NCBI GenBank assembly: GCA_018823835.1
Contig: JAHJHT010000008.1
Coordinates: 248,001 to 312,000, forward strand
DNA length: 64,000 bases
Direction of reading: 5' to 3'
From: Alphaproteobacteria bacterium
GTDB taxonomy: Bacteria > Pseudomonadota > Alphaproteobacteria > Rhizobiales > Rhizobiaceae
Shown: in pieces, positions 37,229-45,399 of the stretch
How positions within the stretch are numbered: position 1 is the stretch's first letter
How the letters are laid out: each line of letters begins with the position of its first letter
Made by a program: the position numbers and the translations under genes
Notes under the pieces: generated by a model
What the model was told of the DNA's origin: nothing
The model's database searches: none
Seen by the model: only the letters and a program-made list of their open reading frames with translations

Positions 37229-38377
37229 TCATCGCTTGTGATAAAGCGAAGCATAGGCGCTAGGCTGTTGGGCTTCCGCGGCGCTGTCGCGGTAGGCAGC
37301 CCCGTCTAGCCACGCCGGGTTGATTTCGACACCCCAGCCCGGCTCGTCCGGGACACGCACGCATCCGTCCTCGACGGCAAAGGGCGAACCCAGGAACAGG
37401 TCGCGCTGCCAGGGATAGTAGTCGTCTCCTTCTATGGAGAGCTCGAGATACTTGCCGGCGTTCGGAATCGCCGCGAGCATATGCATTGAGCACATTGTCA
37501 CCAGCGATAGGTTGGCACTGTGTGGCGTGCAGGGCAGACCGGCCGCAGCCGCCATGCCGGCGACTTCCAGGGTCCGGGACAGGCCGCCCATATACATCAC
37601 GTCAGGCTGGACGATATCGACCGCGCGCATGGCGATCATGCGGGCCCAGGTGGCCATCTCCCAATCCTGTTCGCCGCCGGTGACGTCGATCTGCAGCGCC
37701 TCGGTCACGGCGCGGGTTGCGTCGAGATCCCAATAGGGAACAGGCTCCTCGTAGTGGACGACGCCGTTTGCCTGCAGCATCTGCCCCACTTCGATGGCAC
37801 GGGAAACGGAGAAGGCGGAGTTCGCATCCACCAGCTTCTCGATGCCGTCGCCAAGTGCGCCCGCGACCGTCGGGATGATCTCTTCGGTCCGCCCGGGCCA
37901 TTCGTCGACATCCTGCCCGCATTCCGCGCCGATCCGCCATTTGGCGGCGGTAAAGCCGCGCTCGCCGCACAGACGCTTCAGGCGCTCTGCCTCGTCGCTC
38001 GGGCTGATGTCGCGCTTCATGGAACTGGCGTAGGCGCGCACCGGGCCGGGTCCGCCGCCGATCAGGCTTGCTACCGGCTTGCCGGCCCTGCGCCCTGCGA
38101 GGTCCCAAAGCGCGGTGTCGAGTCCGGCCAGAGCCCGTGCACGATAGCTGCCGGGATATTTGTGCTCGCGCCTTTCGATCAGTCCGATCAGCCCCGAAAT
38201 GTCGGAGCAACTGGCGCCCAGCGCCCAGGGTGCCACCTGCCGGTGAAAAACCTGGGCCGTGATGTCGGCGTTGTAGGTCGAGGTTTGTCCCCAGCCGAAA
38301 GCACCGTCCTCCGCCGTAACGCGTACGAAACAGACGAATTCGTCGTGGAAAGTTTCAAGGCGGGCGATGCGGATCAT
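37229..38377 (-). CDS. Mandelate-racemase-subgroup enolase superfamily protein
   Basis: The 382-residue protein has an enolase N-terminal cap and a modified TIM barrel. The acid/base side is K146-W-R148 (KxK replaced by KxR). The metal ligands are D184 (VDANS), E210 or E211 (EEP) and E236 (GGEQ). The other side is the D259/H286 dyad (QPD; TPHSAN). This puts it in the mandelate racemase subgroup, many of which are acid-sugar dehydratases, rather than among muconate-lactonising enzymes. It converges on pcaF. The substrate is unknown. Confidence 0.83.
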   Translation of the reverse strand: MIRIARLETFHDEFVCFVRVTAEDGAFGWGQTSTYNADITAQVFHRQVAPWALGASCSDISGLIGLIERREHKYPGSYRARALAGLDTALWDLAGRRAGKPVASLIGGGPGPVRAYASSMKRDISPSDEAERLKRLCGERGFTAAKWRIGAECGQDVDEWPGRTEEIIPTVAGALGDGIEKLVDANSAFSVSRAIEVGQMLQANGVVHYEEPVPYWDLDATRAVTEALQIDVTGGEQDWEMATWARMIAMRAVDIVQPDVMYMGGLSRTLEVAGMAAAAGLPCTPHSANLSLVTMCSMHMLAAIPNAGKYLELSIEGDDYYPWQRDLFLGSPFAVEDGCVRVPDEPGWGVEINPAWLDGAAYRDSAAEAQQPSAYASLYHKR

Positions 38378-38480
38378 GTTGTCTCGGGGTTCAGCGCTTA
38401 TGTCGGGCGTGGACAGCGTCGCCCCGCTTCGCCCGTCTTGGCAAGCTGGAGAGACTGAAAGTCACAGGGTTGCAGGGCCG

Positions 38481-38993
38481 CTACTCGATGACCCCGCAGG
38501 CCAGCCGGTCACCGGCGTCGCCCGAAGGCTGGCTCTCATAGTCGTCCGGTCCTGCGTGGATCATCAATGCCCGGCCGACGATCCCTGCTTCGCCATTGTC
38601 CAGCGTCACCATTGGATTGAAGACCTCCGCTTGCAACGAACCGTCGGCAGCAACCTGCTGGTTGGGCATGTCGCCGGCATGCGAGCCACCTGCTGAATTG
38701 TAGCCGTGCTCCTTGGATGCGGGATTGAAATGCCCACCGGCGGACTTGTGGCCGGTTGCGGGGTCGCACGCGCCGGTCTCGTGCACATGGAAGGCGACCC
38801 ATTGGCCGGCCGGCAGTCCAACGAGGTCGAGCCGCATCAACACCCCGCCTGCAGCCATGGCGGTAAGCTGGGCACTCCCGGCTGCATGACCCTTGGAGTC
38901 AACGAAGCTGGCGGTTCGCGCTTCAGGTTCGGCGGCCATGGCGTTCCCGGCAAGCATTGTTGCTGCGACGATGGCGAGTTTCCTGGGGGCCAT
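38481..38993 (-). CDS. sodC: Cu/Zn superoxide dismutase
   Basis: The 170-residue protein has a Sec signal peptide (to GNAMAAE, about residue 21), so it is periplasmic. The copper ligands HVH (in AFHVHETG), the bridging and zinc histidines in AGGHFNP and EHGY, and the zinc-site segment HAGDMPN are present. The last copper histidine is in MIHAGPDDY. Two cysteines (GACDP and LACG) can form the conserved disulphide. It removes superoxide outside the cytoplasm. It stands alone among unrelated small genes. Confidence 0.94.
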   Translation of the reverse strand: MAPRKLAIVAATMLAGNAMAAEPEARTASFVDSKGHAAGSAQLTAMAAGGVLMRLDLVGLPAGQWVAFHVHETGACDPATGHKSAGGHFNPASKEHGYNSAGGSHAGDMPNQQVAADGSLQAEVFNPMVTLDNGEAGIVGRALMIHAGPDDYESQPSGDAGDRLACGVIE

Positions 38994-39103
38994 TTCAGTC
39001 CTCCTGTTACGTTGTGCTGTACACCCGTCCGCGATCCTGAAGCTCAGCGTGGCCGCAACCGGAATGTCCTCCCTGGGGAGGCGCCAGCCGGCGCGCGGCT
39101 GTC

Positions 39104-39283
39104 TCAGCGCGGCTTCTCTCTGGCGTGCTCCGGTTCATCATAGACCCGATCGACGGCCCGGCGCTGCTCCTGTTTTTCACGGGGCGAAAGACGCCGCTCC
39201 TTCGAGACTGCATAGGCGATCACGCCGATTAAAACGAGCGGGCCAATGACGGTTGCCCACCACCAGTTCATGAACCATTCCAT
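39104..39283 (-). CDS. Small single-pass membrane protein
   Basis: The 59-residue protein has one transmembrane helix at about residues 7-27 after a tryptophan-rich start (MEWFMNWWW). A highly charged cytoplasmic-type tail rich in Arg, Lys and Glu follows. GAGGAG lies 8 bases before the ATG at 39283, and a GTG at 39289 is less likely. I do not recognise a family. It lies between sodC and a Crp/Fnr-type gene on the same strand. Size and topology are compatible with an envelope stress or accessory protein, but no function can be given. Confidence 0.6.
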   Translation of the reverse strand: MEWFMNWWWATVIGPLVLIGVIAYAVSKERRLSPREKQEQRRAVDRVYDEPEHAREKPR

Positions 39284-39380
39284 AGTCACGTCTCCTCAAG
39301 CCCGTTGAGTTGCGCGCGCCGCGTCGCGCTTGCAGGCAACAAACGAGGAGGCACTCGTGACGTTCCGACCGGGAGGTGGA

Positions 39381-40109
39381 CTACCGAGGCTCCGAGACCA
39401 GGCTGAGATAGGTCGGGTCGAAGCCCGCAAGATCGGCAAGGCGCTCGAAATCCTTGATCTCGATATCGAAGTTCCTCCAGCTGACGAAGCCGGTTGCTCT
39501 CAGAGCCCGGATTGTCCGATTGGTGTGCACCACCGACAGACCGAGCACGTCTGCGACGTCCGACTGTGTCAGCGCGAGCTGGAACCGGCCGCTTTCTGCA
39601 AGGCCCACTACCTCGAACCTCAGATAGAGTTCGCAAATGAGGTGGCAGAGATGCTTCAGCGGCGTGCGTCGCCCGATCGAAGCAATCATCTCGCGCTGGA
39701 TCGCCGCATCCACCGTCGTTGACAGCCATAGCAACCTGGTCAGATGGGGGGCCTTTTCCGTGAGCGCCGTCAGGTCGGCATGCGGGATGAAGACCGCGCT
39801 GCAGTTCGTCATCGCCACCACGCTGTGATCCATGACTTTCAGCAGCAGGGCATGCAGGTCGACGAAGTCCCCCGGTACGTGCAGGGCGGTCAGTTGCCGC
39901 CTGCCGTCCTCCAGCATCACCGCCCGTGCGGTCAGGCCGGACGTGACGAGGCAGCTGGAATAGGCGCGGGAATGAGCGGAAATCAGCTCCGTGCCCTTTG
40001 CGAATGTCGCCTTTTTCTGGGTCAGAGAGGCGAGAAGTTCGATCTCCTCAGGACTAAGGCCATCCCGCCTGGAAAGCGCTCTGCACAGCAGTTCAATAGC
40101 GGGAGTCAT
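39381..40109 (-). CDS. Crp/Fnr-family transcriptional regulator
   Basis: The 242-residue protein has a cNMP-binding-like beta-roll (about 25-120) and a C-terminal winged helix with TQSDVADVLGLSVVHTNRTIRALRATGFVSWR near 180-211 as the recognition unit. It lacks the cysteine cluster of Fnr. The phosphate-cassette arginine/serine pair of CRP is not evident, so the effector is unclear; rhizobial relatives are often orphan stress regulators. It is divergent from a DUF6894 gene, 112 bp away. Confidence 0.87.
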   Translation of the reverse strand: MTPAIELLCRALSRRDGLSPEEIELLASLTQKKATFAKGTELISAHSRAYSSCLVTSGLTARAVMLEDGRRQLTALHVPGDFVDLHALLLKVMDHSVVAMTNCSAVFIPHADLTALTEKAPHLTRLLWLSTTVDAAIQREMIASIGRRTPLKHLCHLICELYLRFEVVGLAESGRFQLALTQSDVADVLGLSVVHTNRTIRALRATGFVSWRNFDIEIKDFERLADLAGFDPTYLSLVSEPR

Positions 40110-40221
40110 GGTTGCCCTTCATGGCTTGGCGTCCGGAGCCGGCGATGGTCCAAGTTGTTCAAAATATTGCGGAACCTTGGCTTCACCTAGCGCATTGTCT
40201 GGCATGCAACAGTCCGCCACC

Positions 40222-40455
40222 ATGGTTCGCTACTATTTCGACATCAAGGACGGCGACGACCTTTCGGTCGACGATACGGGAATCGAATGCTCGGGTCCCG
40301 AGGAGGCTCGTTTCCAGGCCATCGATGCCTTGCCGGAGATCGCCAGGGACGAACTGCCTGACGGGGACAACAGGTTCTTCGAGGTGAATGTACGCGACGA
40401 TCAGGGCAGGGCGGTGTTCAGGTGCCGGCTTACTCTTGAAACGGAATGGCTTTGA
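40222..40455 (+). CDS. DUF6894-like small protein
   Basis: The 77-residue protein starts MVRYYFDIKDGDDLSVDDTG and continues with an ARFQAIDALPEIARDELPDGD helix and a C-terminal VRDDQGRAVFRCRLTLE strand pair. This is the DUF6894 pattern common in rhizobia. An upstream in-frame ATG at 40204 is possible. The function of the family is not known. The C-terminal end overlaps the convergent small gene by 26 bp. Confidence 0.75.
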   Translation: MVRYYFDIKDGDDLSVDDTGIECSGPEEARFQAIDALPEIARDELPDGDNRFFEVNVRDDQGRAVFRCRLTLETEWL

Positions 40456-40753
40456 CCTGAATGCTGCCATGCCTGCTGGATTGCGGCCTGTCCTGTTCCT
40501 CGAGCATGTTCAGCAAGTCTTCCTCGCGATGATATCCGCACTGGTAGAATTCGATTACCGAAACTGCCACGGAATCGCGCGCCTCCTGCAGCAGGATTCC
40601 ATGTTTCCCGCAGTGGCTTTCGAGCACTCGGGCTAGCATCGATAGCGACGACGGTTCGATAATGCTCTCGATACCCATGGCATCCTCCGCGGCAGGTCCA
40701 ACTGCGGTGAAGGATGGCGGGCTCGGTCCGTACCAGTCAATTAAGTTTGACAT
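40430..40753 (-). CDS. Hypothetical small protein
   Basis: The 107-residue protein has no family I recognise. The part from residue 26 (MGIESIIEPSSLSML) looks folded and helical, with two cysteines (SHCGKHG and YQCGYH). An internal start at 40678 is possible. It overlaps the DUF6894 gene tail-to-tail by 26 bp. It belongs to a run of small rhizobial-type genes just before DUF3606 and Ku, so a stress or stationary-phase role is conceivable but not shown. Confidence 0.5.
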   Translation of the reverse strand: MSNLIDWYGPSPPSFTAVGPAAEDAMGIESIIEPSSLSMLARVLESHCGKHGILLQEARDSVAVSVIEFYQCGYHREEDLLNMLEEQDRPQSSRHGSIQVKAIPFQE

Positions 40754-40789
40754 ACAGGCGAAAGGGTCGCCGGCTCGCGGCCGGGGCGG

Positions 40790-40963
40790 CTAGCTTTCGC
40801 CCTTCATGTTGCGGGCAATCCGGAGCAACTCCTCGCGGTCATTGCCATGTTTGGCGATCAACTGACGTGCCTGCCGCGGCGACAGGTCCGTGTTTTCGGT
40901 GAGATAGCGGACGTTGGGATTGTCCCCACCGGGCGTCGGAAGATGCTCGTGGATCTCTGCCAT
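40790..40963 (-). CDS. DUF3606-like 57-residue protein
   Basis: This small gene encodes 57 residues from the ATG at 40963 to a TAG at 40792-40790. The C-terminal half reads DLSPRQARQLIAKHGNDREELL, the typical DUF3606 helix-turn-helix-like pattern, preceded by a polar acidic segment. It lies 9 bp after the ku stop in the same direction and is probably cotranscribed with it. The function of DUF3606 is unknown; the gene's link to Ku may hint at DNA repair or stress. Confidence 0.72.
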   Translation of the reverse strand: MAEIHEHLPTPGGDNPNVRYLTENTDLSPRQARQLIAKHGNDREELLRIARNMKGES

Positions 40964-40972
40964 GATGTGCTC

Positions 40973-41800
40973 CTAAGCAGCCTTGCTCTTCCTCGCCTTC
41001 CCCTTCGACTTGATGCCTTCCTTTTCCAGGCTCTTGCGCAGCACCTCTGCAAGGTTGACGACATTTTCCTTGGGCGCCTGCGGCGCCTTGCGCTGGATCT
41101 TCTTTCCCTTGCGTTTGGCGTCGATCATTTCGATCAGCGCCTCTTCGTATCGATCTTCGAAATTCGACGTGTCGAACGTGGTCAGCTTCTTGTCGATCAA
41201 CAGCCCGGCGATCTCCATCAACTCCTTGTCCTGCTTGCCGCTCGGCAGATCGTCGAACACGGAACTTTCGGAAACCGTCTGGTTATGCGGCCGCAGCCAC
41301 GACATCAGCATTCCCTTCCCATAAGGCTGGATCACGACCTCATGGCCGTGCTGGTACATCACCACGCAGGATCGCGCCGCCATCTTCTTGTTCGCCATCG
41401 CATCGCGCAAAACCGCGAACGCCTCCATGGACGGCTTGTCTGCTGGGATCAGGTAGTAAGGCTTCTCCAGATAGCGCGTGTCGATATCGGCGATCGGCAC
41501 AAAGTCGTCCACGTCGAGCGTGTGCTCGGACGTCAGCTTGAGCGCCTTGATCTCATCGGATTCGACCTCGATGTAGTCGCCCTTGTCGGCCTCCCAGCCC
41601 TTGATCTGCTCTTCGGCCGAGACCTCCTCGTCGGTCTCTTCGTCGACGTAGATGCTGCGAACCCGGTTACCGGTCTTCCGGTTCAGCACGTTGAAATGGA
41701 TTTTCTCGGCCTCGGTGACGACGCCGACGATCTTCACGCCACAGGAAACCGCCCCGACCCGGAGAAATCCCTTCCACGCTGCACGCGGTGCAGAAGCCAT
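40973..41800 (-). CDS. ku: Ku protein for non-homologous end joining
   Basis: The 275-residue protein is a bacterial Ku: WKGFLRVGAVSCGVKIV at the N-terminus, DEVVSAEEQIKGWE-like and VDDFVPIADIDTRYLEKPYYLIP near 95-117, then a beta-barrel core. The lysine-rich C-terminus (KSKGKARKSKAA) may contact DNA or recruit LigD. It forms a homodimeric ring that holds DNA ends. No ligD is seen in the window, so a partner ligase must lie elsewhere. It is followed closely by a DUF3606 gene. Confidence 0.94.
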   Translation of the reverse strand: MASAPRAAWKGFLRVGAVSCGVKIVGVVTEAEKIHFNVLNRKTGNRVRSIYVDEETDEEVSAEEQIKGWEADKGDYIEVESDEIKALKLTSEHTLDVDDFVPIADIDTRYLEKPYYLIPADKPSMEAFAVLRDAMANKKMAARSCVVMYQHGHEVVIQPYGKGMLMSWLRPHNQTVSESSVFDDLPSGKQDKELMEIAGLLIDKKLTTFDTSNFEDRYEEALIEMIDAKRKGKKIQRKAPQAPKENVVNLAEVLRKSLEKEGIKSKGKARKSKAA

Positions 41801-41890
41801 GCGCCATACTCCCTGACTGGAGTGGCTTGAACGATGGATCGTTTGGATGGTTCCCTCCGGTCGGAATGTATGCGTGAATGCGACGTGACG

Positions 41891-41910
41891 GGTCCAGCCG
41901 GGCCTGGACC
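41891..41910. terminator. Stem-loop downstream of the DhnA-type aldolase
   Basis: GGTCCAG and CTGGACC pair perfectly over 7 bp with a 6-base loop. The hairpin is 13 bp past the aldolase stop on the minus strand and before the ku start. It has no T-run and may be a weak terminator. Confidence 0.4.
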
Positions 41911-41923
41911 TGCAACACGACCG

Positions 41924-42724
41924 CTAGCCGGGCACGTCCGCATGCACGACCTTCGCCAACTGCTTGAGGGCGGCGCCGGGGTCCTGCTGTTCGAAGACGT
42001 TGCGGCCGAACATCAGACCTGTGGCGCCGGCGGCAATGGCCGTCTGGGCATTGTTGAGAGTGTCCTCGAAACGCGCCCGCGCGGGACCGCCCGCGACAAC
42101 GACAGGCGCCAATGATTGGGTCGCAATCGCGTGGAACCGGGCGGTGTCGCTGCACCAGTCCGTCTTGATGATGTCGGCGCCGATTTCTCCGGCGATCCGG
42201 CAGTTCATCGCAATGACGTCCGGGTCGTCATGGCGGGCGAACCCGCCCTTGGCAGCCATCGCCTCGATGACATGCACGAGGCCCCACTTCCGGCATTCGC
42301 TTGCCACTCTGCCGGAGATCTCGAAGGAGCGGGTTTCTTCCTCCGGCCTATTGTTGCAAGTGAACAGGTAGGTGATCACCGCCTCGGCACCCATCTGCAC
42401 CGCTTCCTCCACGTTCGCCACCTGGCGGTTGTGGGTGTCGGCGTATCCGGTCCCGGTGCCGTGGCGCCACATCGTCGTCTGGTCGACGCGCAAGATGACG
42501 GCCGGACCGCCGGCAAAGCGGTGGCCGTGACGCACCAGCATGCCCGGGTTGACGATGACGGCATTGACCCCGGCGTTCACGGCGGCGTCGAGCAGGCGCG
42601 CCGGATCCTCGATGCCGGCAATCGTGCCGACCTGCATGCCGTGATCGAGCGCCAGGCAAAGCATCCTTCCCGATCGCGCATCGAACATGCGCGCGAGCCT
42701 GCGGGTCTTGCCAATATCGGCCAT
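41924..42724 (-). CDS. DhnA-type class I aldolase
   Basis: The 266-residue protein has a DeoC/DhnA TIM barrel: LCLALDHGMQVG (about 22-33), VIVNPGMLVRHG, and the Schiff-base lysine K187 in ADIIKTDW. The C-terminus ATGLMFGRNVFEQQDP is the phosphate-binding loop seen in LsrF and FbaB proteins. It therefore probably cleaves a phosphorylated ketose. It follows the DeoR regulator by 27 bp and shares its strand, while the divergent transport operon ends in a second, LsrF-like member of this family. Confidence 0.85.
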   Translation of the reverse strand: MADIGKTRRLARMFDARSGRMLCLALDHGMQVGTIAGIEDPARLLDAAVNAGVNAVIVNPGMLVRHGHRFAGGPAVILRVDQTTMWRHGTGTGYADTHNRQVANVEEAVQMGAEAVITYLFTCNNRPEEETRSFEISGRVASECRKWGLVHVIEAMAAKGGFARHDDPDVIAMNCRIAGEIGADIIKTDWCSDTARFHAIATQSLAPVVVAGGPARARFEDTLNNAQTAIAAGATGLMFGRNVFEQQDPGAALKQLAKVVHADVPG

Positions 42725-42751
42725 GGGTAGTGTCTCCAGATGTTGCGAGGG

Positions 42752-43579
42752 TCAGACCAGTTGCAGCTTGACGCCGCCATCGCTCATGCGCTCGACGATC
42801 TCGCGATCGACCGAGCCCGAGACCAGGACGACGTCGAAAGCCCTGAGGTCGGCGACGTAGTTGAGCGCGGAAAAGTGGAACTTGCTTTCGTCCACGAGGA
42901 GGATCTTCTTGCGCGCTATCTCCATCATTGCCTGCTTGGAGCGCAGCACGTGCTCGTCTTGGGTGAACAGGGCGAGGTCTTGGATCGTCGTCGTCGACAG
43001 CAGCGCGACGTCTACGTGGTAGGAGCGGATGGCATTCTCGCAGGCCATCCCGAAGAACCCGTTGTAGCCGCGGTGATAGCGCCCGCCGAGCGCGATGAGA
43101 TCCACGCCCTGTACGTCCTTGAGCTTTTCGAGCACCGGCAGCGCATTGGTGATGACCGTGACCGGCGTGACCGACTCGATGAACTCTGTGACCTGGAAGG
43201 TCGTCGAACTGTCGTCCCAGACGATCGCGTTGCCGGGCTCGATGTGGGCGACCGCCGCACGTGCCAGGCGCCGCTTCTCCTCGATGTGCTGGCGGGCGCG
43301 AAAGAGATAGCTGCTCTCGAACAGCATCGACTTCTCGGCGGAGACCGCGCCACGGATCCGCCGGACCAGTCCCTGATTCTGCAGGTCGTTCAGATCGCGG
43401 TGAATGGTCATGAGAGACACCTCGAGCGAGGTGGCCAGATCCTTGATCTGCGCGGTACCGCTTTCCATCAGGATGCGAATGATCTCTGCGCGCCGCTGGT
43501 CGGCCTTGGAGAGTTGAGCGTCTTCTTCCTGCACGTCTGGAACCTCCCCATAACCGTCCGACACTTGTAACATCACCAT
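42752..43579 (-). CDS. DeoR/GlpR-family transcriptional regulator
   Basis: The 275-residue protein has an N-terminal winged helix (about 27-80; QIKDLATSLEVSLMTIHRDLNDLQNQGLVRR) and a C-terminal DeoRC sensor domain of the isomerase fold, with AIVWDDSSTT, TNALPVLEKL and ALGGRYHRG segments. The TQDEH and EIARKKILLVDESKF stretches are typical of sugar-phosphate sensors. It is divergent from the ABC operon and probably represses it. Two matching AT-rich motifs flank the intergenic region. Confidence 0.9.
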   Translation of the reverse strand: MVMLQVSDGYGEVPDVQEEDAQLSKADQRRAEIIRILMESGTAQIKDLATSLEVSLMTIHRDLNDLQNQGLVRRIRGAVSAEKSMLFESSYLFRARQHIEEKRRLARAAVAHIEPGNAIVWDDSSTTFQVTEFIESVTPVTVITNALPVLEKLKDVQGVDLIALGGRYHRGYNGFFGMACENAIRSYHVDVALLSTTTIQDLALFTQDEHVLRSKQAMMEIARKKILLVDESKFHFSALNYVADLRAFDVVLVSGSVDREIVERMSDGGVKLQLV

Positions 43580-43600
43580 CGGGCTTGGCCATAGAAAAAT

Positions 43601-43613
43601 GTTAAATTATCAA
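43601..43613. promoter_or_regulatory. GTTAAATTATCAA motif, candidate DeoR operator 1
   Basis: The motif lies 22 bp upstream of the DeoR start codon. It matches, apart from one inserted base, the reverse complement of TTGATAAATTTAAC at 43806-43819 in the same intergenic region, so the two copies face each other. Confidence 0.45.
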
Positions 43614-43619
43614 AAATTG

Positions 43620-43805
43620 TATGCTGCGTTGCAATGAGAAGACGATCAATGAATGCACCCAATACCACCAGAAGGCGAGAGAAATGCTTAAAAACCAAGG
43701 ATGCTGCAGTGCGAAGGTCGGGGCCGACCGGCCGTGTTAAGTGAACATTCCTGTCAGCCATATTCTCATGATATCACGAAATTTTGGGTAATTATAACTT
43801 TTGAG
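43620..43805. other. Non-coding divergent control region between the DeoR gene and ABC operon
   Basis: This is the middle of a 319 bp gap (43580-43898) without a credible gene. Its right part is much more AT-rich than the surroundings. Apart from the two GTTAAATT-type motifs at its edges I see no clear hairpin or second repeat. It should hold the promoters for both directions. Confidence 0.6.
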
Positions 43806-43819
43806 TTGATAAATTTAAC
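43806..43819. promoter_or_regulatory. TTGATAAATTTAAC motif, candidate DeoR operator 2 and promoter element
   Basis: This inverted copy of the motif at 43601 lies 80 bp upstream of the binding-protein start. TTGATA could also act as a -35 box, with TAGGCT 17 bases later as a poor -10, so a repressor bound here would block the promoter. Confidence 0.45.
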
Positions 43820-43898
43820 GTCGATGCCTAGGCTCCTTGAGGGGTTGGAGGCGGGTCCAGCGTGACCCGGCGCCCCGCGAACCCAGTGGAGGATCTAC

Positions 43899-45308
43899 AT
43901 GAACAAGGCAATGCGCACGCGCCTCTTGGCGTCCGCGGCAGGACTTGCAGCAGCTCTCGCTGCAGGAACCGGCAGCGCCCGCGCCACCGATCTCACCTTT
44001 GTCTGGCACGCTGGCACATGCGCCGACGCGCTGGTTGAAATCGCCAAGGACTATCCGGACAAGTCGGTCAACATCGTTCCCGCGCTCGTCCCCTACGGAC
44101 CGCAATGGCACGACAAGATCGCATCGGAGTTCGCCATTCAGGGCGACGCTTTCGATTTCGCCATGTGGGACAGCCAGTCGACTGCCGAGTTCGCTCAGCA
44201 CGCCGTGAAGCTCAACGAGATCTTCGACAAGTCCGATTACCTAAAGGCCGACATATTCCCGCCGGCATCGCTGTCGCGCTATGGCGAGTATCCGGACGGG
44301 TCGGGTGAATTCTTCGGCCTGCCAGCCAACCAGGACGCATACGGCCTGACCTACCGCAAGGACCTGTTCGAGGACCCGAAGGAAATGGAAGCGTTCAAGG
44401 CCAAGTATGGCCGCGACCTTGCCGTTCCGCAGACCTATCAGGAAGCCCGCGACGTCGCTGAATTCTTCACGCGTCCGGACGAGGGACTTTACGGCTGGGC
44501 TCAGATGGGTGGCCGCGACTATGACTTCGCGACCACGGCGTCGAATTCCTACCTGTGGTCCTTCGGCGGCGAGCTCTACAATCCCGAGACGATGGAAGTT
44601 AAGGGTTACCTCGACTCGCCGGCATCGGTCGACGGCGTCCAGGCCTATGTCGACATGTTCAAGTTCGGTCCTCCCGGATCGACCAACTGGGGCTTTGACG
44701 AGGTCAACACCTCGATCCAGCAGGGCCAGGTCGCGATGGCGATGCAGTGGTTCTACTTCAACGGCTCCAACGCAGATCCCAAGGTCAGCAAGTTCGCCGA
44801 CAAGGTCGGCTTTGCCGTGCTGCCAGGCGCTGTCGGCCGCGATGGCAAGTTCCGCCGCCAGTTCTCGGTCGGCGGCCAGGGCATGGGCATCAACAAATAC
44901 TCCAAGAAGCTCCCGGAACTGACCAAGTTCATGGAGTGGTACTTCCAGCCTGAACAGCAGAAGCGCTATGCTGCCGTCTGCCAGACCGGCTTGAAGACCG
45001 TTCTGGAAAGCCCGGATTGGCAGAAGCTGAACTCCTATAACCGCCAGTTCTCGACCGCTCTTCAGTATCTCAACGACTACTGGCACCTCCCGGAATATCC
45101 GGTCCTGCTTGACGAGTTGCAGCAGGAAATCTCCAGCGCTGCCGCCGGCACCAAGACCGTGCAGCAGGCTCTCTCGGACGCGGCCGCAAAGAACGAGCGC
45201 ACGCTCGAGCGGGCCGGCTACGAGATCAAGCGTGGCGATGCCGCGCCTGAAGTTCCCGACCAGGTGATTTCGCCGGTCGGTGTCGACGCCGTCGTTCCTG
45301 TCGAATAG
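43899..45308 (+). CDS. Carbohydrate ABC transporter solute-binding protein (MalE-like family)
   Basis: The 469-residue protein has a Sec signal peptide (about 1-30, ending SARATD) and a family 1 extracellular binding fold: LTFVWHAGTC, LPANQDAYGLTYRKDLF (about 148-164), GGELYNPETMEVKG and the late VSVGGQGMGINKYSKK-like (FSVGGQGMGINKYS) hinge segment. GGAGG at 43888-43892 fixes the start. It captures a sugar or polyol for the permeases downstream. A strong GC stem-loop after the stop probably keeps its mRNA more abundant than that of the permeases. Confidence 0.92.
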   Translation: MNKAMRTRLLASAAGLAAALAAGTGSARATDLTFVWHAGTCADALVEIAKDYPDKSVNIVPALVPYGPQWHDKIASEFAIQGDAFDFAMWDSQSTAEFAQHAVKLNEIFDKSDYLKADIFPPASLSRYGEYPDGSGEFFGLPANQDAYGLTYRKDLFEDPKEMEAFKAKYGRDLAVPQTYQEARDVAEFFTRPDEGLYGWAQMGGRDYDFATTASNSYLWSFGGELYNPETMEVKGYLDSPASVDGVQAYVDMFKFGPPGSTNWGFDEVNTSIQQGQVAMAMQWFYFNGSNADPKVSKFADKVGFAVLPGAVGRDGKFRRQFSVGGQGMGINKYSKKLPELTKFMEWYFQPEQQKRYAAVCQTGLKTVLESPDWQKLNSYNRQFSTALQYLNDYWHLPEYPVLLDELQQEISSAAAGTKTVQQALSDAAAKNERTLERAGYEIKRGDAAPEVPDQVISPVGVDAVVPVE

Positions 45309-45321
45309 CGGCATCCTCCCA

Positions 45322-45348
45322 GGGCGCGCGGGCTTTGCCTGCGCGCCC
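45322..45348 (+). other. GC-rich intercistronic stem-loop after the binding-protein gene
   Basis: GGGCGCGCGGGC and GCCTGCGCGCCC pair over 12 bp with one G-T wobble and a TTT loop. It is 13 bp past the binding-protein stop and about 50 bp before the first permease gene. It is placed to stabilise the upstream mRNA or attenuate readthrough. Confidence 0.65.
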
Positions 45349-45399
45349 GCTCCATCCTAACCTCAGACGTCGCCAGCCGGACTGAAAGGCAAAGTCGTC

